Positions 1 through 4,707 of a DNA stretch of 8,642 nucleotides are shown here, one piece after another. The notes beneath the pieces are model-generated. The model made no database searches and was not told the DNA's origin. It worked only from the letters and a program-made list of their open reading frames with translations. Source of the stretch: an uncultured bacterium (GTDB lineage Bacteria > Planctomycetota > Phycisphaerae > Phycisphaerales > SM1A02); the NCBI GenBank assembly GCA_903914045.1, contig CAIWNO010000154.1, positions 1-8,642 on the forward strand. Direction: 5' to 3'. Numbering within the stretch: position 1 is the stretch's first letter; every line of letters starts with the position of its first letter. The translations under genes were made by a program, and so were the position numbers.

Positions 1-1082
1 ATGGTTCCGTCGCGCAGCGAAGTGCTAAGGTCCACGTACGCCACGAACTCTGTGGCGATGATTTGTTCGCCCATGAGCGTTCCCATTTTGCGCGCGTCGT
101 CGCTGCCAACGCCCATGCACCAGGCGAGCGGCGTGAATATGTAACCCAGTATATTTTGGAAAGTGAAAATGGGAATACCGTGCGTGGCGCGCCATGCGGC
201 GATGGAATTTATTTCACTAAGAGCGGCTAGCGGATAATTCAACATGGCGAGCAGCGCCACGAACGCGATCAACATGGCGGCAACATTTAGGGCCAAGCGC
301 AAGCCGTCGGTGGCGCCCTCGGCGGCGGCGTCCATGACATTGCACGTGGTTTTAGGCAGGTTGCGCAGAGCGTCCAGTGATTCCGCCTGCGGCGTTTCTG
401 TTTCAGGCAGCATGAGTTTGGCCATGACCAACCCAGCTGGCGCGGACATAACGCTGGCGGTCATTAAATGTTTGGCCATAAGAATGCGCGCGCTTTCTTG
501 ATCGCCGCCCAGCATGACTATGTACGCGGCCATAACGCTGCCGGCGATAGTCGCAAAACCAACTGTCATGATGGCCATGAGTTGCGAGCGTGTCATGGTG
601 GCAATAAAAGGTTTGACGGTCAGAGGTGCTTCAGTTTGTCCAAGAAAAATATTCGCGGCGGCTGAGAGTGCTTCGGCGCCAGTGACATTCAGCACGCGGC
701 GAATAACCCACGCAAGCACGGCAACCACGCGCTGCATGATTCCCAGGTGGTAAAGCACCGCCATGAATGACGCGAAGAAAATAATAATGGGCAACACCTT
801 GACGGCAAAAATAAATCCCCACGGACCGCTGGCGTCGCCCACTTTTCCAAAGATGAACGCGGTGCCTTGGTCGGCGAAAGAAATGACGCGGGTCACGCCG
901 GCGGCGAAGTAATCGAACACGTGAACTACGGGAGGAAATCGCAGGAACAGAAACGCGATTAGGAATTGAATGGCAACGCCCGAAACAATGGTGCGCACAT
1001 TGATGGCGCGTTTGTTGGTGGACAGCGCGAATCCAATTGCAAGAATGACGACAACGCCAATGAGTCCGGTGAATTGTTGCAT
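1..1082 (-). CDS. nupC: Concentrative nucleoside transporter (CNT/NupC family), 3' end outside window
   Basis: Inner-membrane cation-coupled symporter that imports nucleosides. Reading from an ATG at 1124 gives 374 residues with no stop before the window edge; I prefer the ATG at 1082 (residue 15 of that numbering) because family proteins begin at that point and the next motif, STNKRAINVRT, then lies where it does in relatives. In the longer numbering, the substrate-site signature GQTEAP is at 162-167, preceded by the conserved AAANIF (N158), and a TEFVAY segment at 358-363 supplies the second substrate-site glutamate. Hydrophobic helices run throughout. By comparison with CNT proteins of about 400-430 residues, roughly the last 80 residues, including the final substrate-binding helix, lie beyond position 1. 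It is divergent from the uridine kinase at 1134, which fits uptake coupled to phosphorylation. There is no clear ribosome binding site for either start. The family call is firm; substrate preference (uridine, other pyrimidines, purines) is inference. Confidence 0.93.
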   Translation of the reverse strand, partial: MQQFTGLIGVVVILAIGFALSTNKRAINVRTIVSGVAIQFLIAFLFLRFPPVVHVFDYFAAGVTRVISFADQGTAFIFGKVGDASGPWGFIFAVKVLPIIIFFASFMAVLYHLGIMQRVVAVLAWVIRRVLNVTGAEALSAAANIFLGQTEAPLTVKPFIATMTRSQLMAIMTVGFATIAGSVMAAYIVMLGGDQESARILMAKHLMTASVMSAPAGLVMAKLMLPETETPQAESLDALRNLPKTTCNVMDAAAEGATDGLRLALNVAAMLIAFVALLAMLNYPLAALSEINSIAAWRATHGIPIFTFQNILGYIFTPLAWCMGVGSDDARKMGTLMGEQIIATEFVAYVDLSTSLRDGT

Positions 1083-1133
1083 GTGCGCCACAGAATAGTG
1101 AATTGCTGAGTACTCTGACTTCATGAGGACAGT
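1083..1133. promoter_or_regulatory. Divergent spacer between transporter and uridine kinase
   Basis: This is the only non-coding space between two divergent starts: 51 bp if the transporter starts at 1082, 9 bp if it starts at 1124. Both promoters must sit here or inside the neighbouring coding sequence. I see no convincing -35/-10 pair on either strand. An 8-bp perfect palindrome, GAGTACTC, lies at 1108-1115, near the centre of the spacer. A role as an operator is possible but unsupported. Confidence 0.35.
1125..1129 (+). promoter_or_regulatory. Shine-Dalgarno-like GAGGA of the uridine kinase
   Basis: GAGGA ends four bases before the ATG at 1134. It is the only good Shine-Dalgarno match found before any gene start in the window. 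It is the main reason to accept the upstream start of the kinase rather than internal ATGs at 1266 or 1335, which would remove most of the N-terminal extension. Confidence 0.5.
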
Positions 1134-1883
1134 ATGAGCGAGTTAGCGCATGAACCAGAATTGTTGCAGTGGAGCGGCGCAAGTAAGCGCATTCTTGAAG
1201 CGGTTGCGGTGATTGCGGCGGCAAAGAACTTGGCTGTGGGGCGCGTAAGTGGCAACGGTGATGATATGAAATTAGTGACGGATATTGCGAGCAAGAATGC
1301 GGCCGCGGTTGGAAATGAAACGCCCGTTCATGCGATGCGTAACGGCACAAGTGAGCGCGTTGTGATTGGCATAACGGGTCCAGTGGGCGCGGGCAAAAGC
1401 ACATTGGCCGCGCAACTTTCTACGTGCGTAATTGCCACGGATCATTACTTTCCAAACTACGACGTCACGCCCGAGCACTTGCGCGACGTGCCAGAATATT
1501 CTGATTTGCCGCGCCTAGCCAGTGATTTGGCGGCACTGCGCCGCGGCGAGGATGTGACAATTCCTGTGTGGTCATTTGTGTCGCACTCGCGCGAGGGCTA
1601 TCAACGTGTGCAGGGCGCGCCCATTGTTGTGTGCGAGGGCATTCACGCCCTGCATGAAATTCCACGGGCGCATTTGGACATTTCTATTTATGTTGACGCG
1701 CCTTCCACCGTCCGATGGAGCCGCTGGGAGGCGCTTGAACTTTCCGGTGTGCGCCAACTTGGCGTGGAGCAGGCGCGCGCATTCTTTCACGAATTTGCGG
1801 AGCCCATCTTTGGTCGTTTCGCTGGCGGTTATAAATCTGCCGCGCACTTTGTTGTTGTGAATGATGGCCACGCGGGTTTGTAA
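1134..1883 (+). CDS. udk: Uridine kinase-like P-loop nucleoside kinase
   Basis: Predicted cytosolic kinase that phosphorylates uridine and/or cytidine with a nucleoside triphosphate, trapping imported nucleosides as monophosphates. Of 249 residues, the Walker A loop GPVGAGKST is at 82-90, the DHYF motif (substrate-site aspartate, D103) at 103-106, a segment like the family's P-x-Y/W-x-F-x-x-H-x-R at 144-153 (PVWSFVSHSR), and VVCEGIHAL with E168 at 165-173. This order is that of the uridine kinase/phosphoribulokinase group. Two things are odd. About 70 residues precede the P-loop region, whereas family members usually begin 5-20 residues before it, and only 12 residues separate the Walker A from the DHYF motif, fewer than in E. 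coli uridine kinase. The start is supported by GAGGA at 1125. Divergence from a nucleoside transporter and convergence with thymidine kinase support a salvage role. The exact substrate is not provable from sequence; another member of the P-loop kinase group is possible. Confidence 0.85.
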   Translation: MSELAHEPELLQWSGASKRILEAVAVIAAAKNLAVGRVSGNGDDMKLVTDIASKNAAAVGNETPVHAMRNGTSERVVIGITGPVGAGKSTLAAQLSTCVIATDHYFPNYDVTPEHLRDVPEYSDLPRLASDLAALRRGEDVTIPVWSFVSHSREGYQRVQGAPIVVCEGIHALHEIPRAHLDISIYVDAPSTVRWSRWEALELSGVRQLGVEQARAFFHEFAEPIFGRFAGGYKSAAHFVVVNDGHAGL

Positions 1884-1902
1884 TTGTTTGCGGAGCAAAC
1901 AA
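1884..1902 (+). terminator. Hairpin directly after the uridine kinase stop
   Basis: Perfect 8-bp stem TTGTTTGC / GCAAACAA with a GGA loop, beginning at the first base after the TAA stop. The last stem base overlaps the first tandem repeat unit. There is no T-tract after it, so it is not a canonical intrinsic terminator. It may protect the mRNA 3' end, or be part of the adjoining repeat block, which also carries CCGCAAA segments able to pair with its left arm. Confidence 0.4.
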
Positions 1903-2092
1903 AGTTGCCGCAAATAGAGCATTTAAAAATGCGTTCAGCGGAATAAATAAGTTGCCGCAAACAGAGCATTTAAAAATGTGTTCAGCGAAATAAAAAAAGT
2001 TTACACAAACAGAAAATTAAAAAATGTGTTCAGCGAAATAAAAAAAGTTTCCGCAAACAAAAAATTAAAAAATGTGTTCAGCGCAATAAAAG
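1902..2092 (+). repeat. Left tandem array, four 47-48-bp units
   Basis: Units start at 1902, 1949, 1997 and 2045; the first is 47 bp and the next three 48 bp. Each begins AAGTT, continues with a (G)C-CAAA segment, an A/T-rich centre, then ATG(T/C)GTTCAGCG and an A-rich end with AATAAA. A fifth partial copy (AAGTTGCCACA) begins at 2093 and becomes the left arm of the central hairpin. Units 1 and 2 carry a short GCATTT..AAATG(C/T) palindrome that decays in units 3 and 4. Units 2-4 are more alike at their 3' halves. The array is more A/T-rich than the flanking genes. A short open frame runs through part of it because 48 is divisible by three, but I see no sign that it is a gene. Confidence 0.9.
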
Positions 2093-2181
2093 AAGTTGCC
2101 ACAAAAGGGGCGAGTTTAGCAACCTCGCAAGCCCTGCTTGCGAGGGGTGCGTTGTCTGAGCCCCTGTGGCAACTTCTTTTA
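2087..2181. terminator. Large nested hairpin between convergent kinases; candidate bidirectional terminator
   Basis: The outer arms are a perfect 17-bp inverted repeat, TAAAAGAAGTTGCCACA at 2087-2103 and its complement at 2165-2181. After a three-base AAA bulge they continue with GGGGC (2107-2111) pairing with GCCCC (2160-2164). Inside is a second perfect 9-bp stem, CCTCGCAAG at 2123-2131 and CTTGCGAGG at 2137-2145, with a five-base loop. The ends are A-rich on the left and T-rich on the right, so each strand's transcript has U residues near its 3' arm. Its place between converging genes suggests termination in both directions; that function is inference. It could also be a palindromic mobile repeat. 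Confidence 0.6.
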
Positions 2182-2287
2182 TGAAGCGTGAGCTGGTTAA
2201 ACACCTAAAGCAACTTCTTATGAAGCGTGAGCTACTTGAACGCTTAAAGCAACTTCTATGAAGCGCGAGTTGTTTAAGCCCCCATGG
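2170..2287 (-). repeat. Right array, three 38-41-bp units in opposite orientation
   Basis: On the plus strand, units begin with CAACTTCT at 2170, 2211 and 2250 and have lengths 41, 39 and 38. Each continues ATGAAGCG(T/C)GAG and ends near TTAA and a purine-rich stretch. Read on the minus strand they begin (G)AAGTTGC, the same start as the left array units, so the two arrays point at each other across the central hairpin. The length differences arise partly from the T run after the CAACTTC core: TTTTA, TTA, TA. The array starts within about ten bases of the thymidine kinase stop codon. It shares its innermost unit with the right arm of the hairpin. Confidence 0.8.
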
Positions 2288-2297
2288 CAACAACGTT

Positions 2298-2864
2298 TCA
2301 TCGCGCGCTTGGAATAAAGCACGCCGCGCATCGCGGTTCGTAATCACCAACACCACCAACATGAATGCGTTCAGGGCTGGTGACCATGCGCTGACTATGA
2401 ATAGACGCGCCGCCACACGAAGAACACAAGCCAGTAATTCGCGTGGTGTCATGCGAGTGCAGTAGCAACGTTGGAAATGGTTCGAACCCGTCGCCGCGAT
2501 GGTCAAATTCCAGGCCGACAATAATTACGCGCCGACCTGAAGTGACAAGCGCAAGGCACACCGCGGAAAGTTCCGCGCCAAAGAAGTGCGCTTCATCAAT
2601 GCCAATGACGTGCGCGTCACCGACCGCGGCAAGAATGTCGGCGGCCGTTGCCGCGGCTATGGCGTGGGTGCGACCGCCCGCGTGCGTGACCAATTCTTGA
2701 TCGGCGTAGCGCGTGTCTTTTGCGGGCTTTATGGCAAGAGTGATTTCTTGCGCGGCGCGCGCGGCATCAAGGCGGCGAATAAGTTCCGTGGTTTTGCCCG
2801 CAAACATGGGACCGCAGATCAATTCAAGCCGGCCGGTGGGGGATTGGTGCGCAGGATTGTTCAT
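2298..2864 (-). CDS. tdk: Thymidine kinase, class II (zinc-binding)
   Basis: Cytosolic enzyme transferring phosphate from ATP to thymidine (and deoxyuridine) to give dTMP in salvage. The 188 residues match the usual bacterial length. Walker A GPMFAGKT is at 18-25, followed by TELIRR; a DTR element is at 50-52; DEAHFF at 90-95 carries the Walker B aspartate and catalytic glutamate (E91). GLEFDHRGDGF at 117-127 corresponds to the family's GLDxDFRGxPF. Four zinc ligands are seen as CSSC (147-150) and CAAC (179-182). Around 174-179, DYEPRC matches the thymidine-binding YE-x-x-C region. The ATG overlaps the stop of the pseudouridine synthase gene (ATGA), so translational coupling is likely, and no Shine-Dalgarno sequence precedes it. 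It is the last gene of a minus-strand cluster and converges on the uridine kinase across the repeat block. All key residues look intact. Confidence 0.96.
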   Translation of the reverse strand: MNNPAHQSPTGRLELICGPMFAGKTTELIRRLDAARAAQEITLAIKPAKDTRYADQELVTHAGGRTHAIAAATAADILAAVGDAHVIGIDEAHFFGAELSAVCLALVTSGRRVIIVGLEFDHRGDGFEPFPTLLLHSHDTTRITGLCSSCGGASIHSQRMVTSPERIHVGGVGDYEPRCAACFIPSAR

Positions 2865-4072
2865 GTGTGTGTCGCAAGCAATTCTAGTTGGCGCTCGCTT
2901 GTGAATGCGCGCGCCGCGCCGGTGATGGGATCGGTGAATTCAACAGCGCGCGCCAACAGTTGCAGTGGCTTTCTGAAATCTTCGGGCGCATCGCGCGCGG
3001 GCTCCGGCAGAAATGTTGGATACATGGGGTCGTTCACAATTGGAATTGCAAGCGCGGCACAGTGCACGCGTAGTTGATGCTTGCGACCCGTGATTGGGTG
3101 AAGGCGATACAGCGCGAATGAGGGTGGAAGTGTGGACGCAATTGAGTGTGAGGGCATGGGCACAAGTGGGGATGTAAATGCGTGTGATGGCGTTGACGCA
3201 AGTGCGGATGCAATTGCGCGTGCAGGCGTGGGCGCAAGTGGGTTCGCACAAGGCGCTGTGAGCTCGCGGATAATTTCTAAATGCGTCTGCGAATTCGCTT
3301 CGCCAGCGATTTCTTTCATGCGCATGAAATGTTCGTCTTGCACCAGACAACTTGCATGCGTTAGCGGAAAGCGCAGCGCGCGATTGATGGGTGCAATGGC
3401 CTCGTATGTCTTGCGCACGTCACGCGTGGCGAACAGTTGTTGATATTTGCCGCGCGTACTTTCCTGCACGCTGAACACAATAATCCCCGCGGTGCCGCGA
3501 TCAATGCGATGAATGGGAACAAGCGTATCAATGCCAAGTTTGCGCTTGAGGCGCACAAGTAAAGTTTCTTGCAAGTAGCGGCCCGATGGAATGACCGGTA
3601 GAAAGTGCGGCTTATCCACGACCACAAGTTGCTCATCTTGAAACAGAATGACTTCGTGAAATGGAATACGCGGCTCTGTTTCAAGAGCGCGGTAGTAATA
3701 AATTCTCAAGCCCGCTTCAAATGCGCGCGTGGGCGTGACCGCTACGCCATGTTCATCAACAACATTTCCGGCGGCCATGCGATGCGACCATTCGTGCGCG
3801 GAAATTGCCGGGAATTGTTGCGCAAGAAAATGAGCGATGGTTCCAGCGGGAAATATAATTTCGGAGTTGATTTGATCAGTGGTCGCATTGGGTAAATGCT
3901 CTTGGTGCGTTGGATTTAAAAGTGTATTTGCGATAAGTCGTTGGGCAGGGTCAGTTGACGCGTTGGTTGGATTTGTAGATGTGTTCTCTGTTCTGCGATG
4001 CTGAGCCGTCGCGGAAGTATCAAGCGAATTTTTTGTTTGGATAGAAGGCGCGCCAATTGCAAAAGGATTCAC
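2861..4072 (-). CDS. RluA-family pseudouridine synthase with N-terminal extension and repeat insertion
   Basis: Converts selected uridines in rRNA or tRNA to pseudouridine; the target site cannot be told from sequence. The open frame reaches a GTG at 4192, but that would overlap the OsmC gene by 64 bases. I give the next GTG at 4072 (403 residues); neither has a clear ribosome binding site, and TTG codons at 4144 and 4138 are also possible. In the 4072 numbering, residues 1-70 are a Thr/Asn/Ser-rich, probably disordered tail. An S4-like RNA-binding region follows at about 75-132, then VVVDKPHFLPV (150-160), the catalytic motif HRIDR at 188-192 (D191), and the RNA/uracil-site segment RLHPITGRKHQLRVH at 323-337. 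Residues about 273-318 are an insertion of 12-residue repeats within the catalytic domain. The family usually has about 220-330 residues, so both extras are unusual. It sits between osmC and tdk on the same strand, with an ATGA overlap to tdk. Confidence 0.88.
   Translation of the reverse strand: MNPFAIGAPSIQTKNSLDTSATAQHRRTENTSTNPTNASTDPAQRLIANTLLNPTHQEHLPNATTDQINSEIIFPAGTIAHFLAQQFPAISAHEWSHRMAAGNVVDEHGVAVTPTRAFEAGLRIYYYRALETEPRIPFHEVILFQDEQLVVVDKPHFLPVIPSGRYLQETLLVRLKRKLGIDTLVPIHRIDRGTAGIIVFSVQESTRGKYQQLFATRDVRKTYEAIAPINRALRFPLTHASCLVQDEHFMRMKEIAGEANSQTHLEIIRELTAPCANPLAPTPARAIASALASTPSHAFTSPLVPMPSHSIASTLPPSFALYRLHPITGRKHQLRVHCAALAIPIVNDPMYPTFLPEPARDAPEDFRKPLQLLARAVEFTDPITGAARAFTSERQLELLATHT
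3120..3257 (-). repeat. In-frame 36-bp tandem repeat inside the pseudouridine synthase gene
   Basis: Three 36-bp units lie at 3150-3185, 3186-3221 and 3222-3257, with a shorter 30-bp copy at 3120-3149. On the plus strand the clearest shared core is GGCG/A-T-GGGCGCAAGTG followed by a GATG(C/T)AA element. Translated on the minus strand they give 12-residue repeats of the form P-x-P-(S/A)-(H/R)-(A/S)-(I/F)-(A/T)-S-x-L-x. The repeat is in frame and interrupts the catalytic domain between conserved segments, so it probably forms a surface loop. Confidence 0.75.
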
Positions 4073-4128
4073 ACTTGGAAGCGCAATGCAACTTGCGCCA
4101 ACGCCATCGCGCGTGGGAAGTGGCGGAC

Positions 4129-4539
4129 TCAGCCCCAATTCCAAACCATTTCCACGGCAACATCTGGATGGAACGACGCGTGCACCGGACACGAGGCGGC
4201 GGCGGCCTTGAGTTTGGCTTGATGCTCCGTGGAAATTCCAGCGGGCATGCGAATGTCAACGTTCAACTTTGCAATGCGCCGAGGCGGCTGCGTGGTCATG
4301 TGCTTTTCAATGTCAATCTTCATGCCTTTCAAATCCACATTCAACGACTTTGACGCAATGCCCATGATGGTGGCGACGCACGTGGCCAAAGCCGTGCACG
4401 CCAAATCGGTGGGGGAAAACGATGAACCCTTGCCGTGATTGTCGGTGGGTGCGTCGGTGATCAGTGTGGTGCCAGATGGACCGTGAACAGCGCGCACGCG
4501 CAGGTCACCAAGATATTCGCAGGCGATTTTGATTGACAT
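4129..4539 (-). CDS. OsmC/Ohr-family thiol protein
   Basis: Small cytosolic protein of the OsmC superfamily, whose characterised members reduce organic hydroperoxides with a pair of cysteines. Its 136 residues are typical of the family. The motif TDAPTDNHGKGSSFSPTDL at 28-46 is diagnostic, followed by the first reactive cysteine in ALATCVAT (C54) at the start of the central helix. The second is in AAASCPVHASF (C117), then the usual hydrophobic C-terminal strand. Both catalytic cysteines are therefore present. It resembles the general 'OsmC family' branch more than classic Ohr, so the substrate is uncertain. The start is the ATG at 4539, with no Shine-Dalgarno sequence before it. It is the first gene of the minus-strand cluster running into the pseudouridine synthase and tdk, so any promoter for that cluster should lie at 4540-4707. 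Confidence 0.92.
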   Translation of the reverse strand: MSIKIACEYLGDLRVRAVHGPSGTTLITDAPTDNHGKGSSFSPTDLACTALATCVATIMGIASKSLNVDLKGMKIDIEKHMTTQPPRRIAKLNVDIRMPAGISTEHQAKLKAAAASCPVHASFHPDVAVEMVWNWG

Positions 4540-4707
4540 GCCGCAAGTCTAACTTGCCTGAGCAACTTTGAATGGTTCGTGATTCCAATATGCGCAACAA
4601 CGCAAGCAAGCAACCCTTGACAGAAATACGAAGCAATCGAGCAATTTATATTCCGTAGACACAGCCTGCGCGGGTAAATTCACACGTCATTCGTGCCAGC
4701 CGCCATC
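4540..4707 (-). promoter_or_regulatory. Intergenic region upstream of the osmC cluster
   Basis: 168 bp between the stop of the large secreted-protein gene and the osmC start. It should hold a terminator for the former and a promoter for the latter. On the minus strand an A/T-rich TATAAA at 4645-4650 could be a -10 element, about 105 bases before the osmC ATG, but no matching -35 is seen. There is a run of TTGC repeats at about 4590-4618 on the minus strand. On the plus strand a perfect TTGACA is at 4617-4622, but the nearest -10-like sequence is more than 20 bases away and no plus-strand gene follows. I find no strong terminator hairpin; only a 4-5-bp CACG/CGTG stem near 4685-4697. Confidence 0.3.

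Noticed and set aside
631..1404. Long minus-strand open frame of 257 codons across the transporter and the start of the uridine kinase
   Set aside because: It is out of frame with the clear CNT protein and antisense to the kinase. Its translation is Arg/His/Cys-rich with no recognisable domain, so it is a shadow frame.
2087..2181. Insertion sequence remnant
   Set aside because: The inverted arms could be terminal repeats, but there is no transposase fragment. The arms are part of the neighbouring repeat units rather than flanked by a target duplication. Kept as a hairpin only.
1978..2184. Short plus-strand frame through the tandem repeats giving a lysine-rich repeated peptide
   Set aside because: It stays open because the 48-bp unit is a multiple of three. 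The first unit is 47 bp, the start is GTG without a ribosome binding site, and the end runs through the hairpin; nothing suggests a real protein.
1902..2287. CRISPR array or type III toxin-antitoxin RNA repeats
   Set aside because: The units abut directly with no unique spacers, differ in sequence and orientation, and there is no cas or ToxN-like gene nearby.
2078..2521. Minus-strand frame of 147 codons overlapping the 3' part of tdk and the right array
   Set aside because: It overlaps a well-supported thymidine kinase in another frame and has no domain signature.
2586..3077. Plus-strand frame of 163 codons antisense to tdk and the pseudouridine synthase
   Set aside because: Both minus-strand genes have intact catalytic motifs in this interval; the antisense translation shows no domain.
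4617..4652. Plus-strand promoter (TTGACA with a TATATT-like element)
   Set aside because: The spacing is about 24 bases, too long for a standard promoter, and no plus-strand gene follows.
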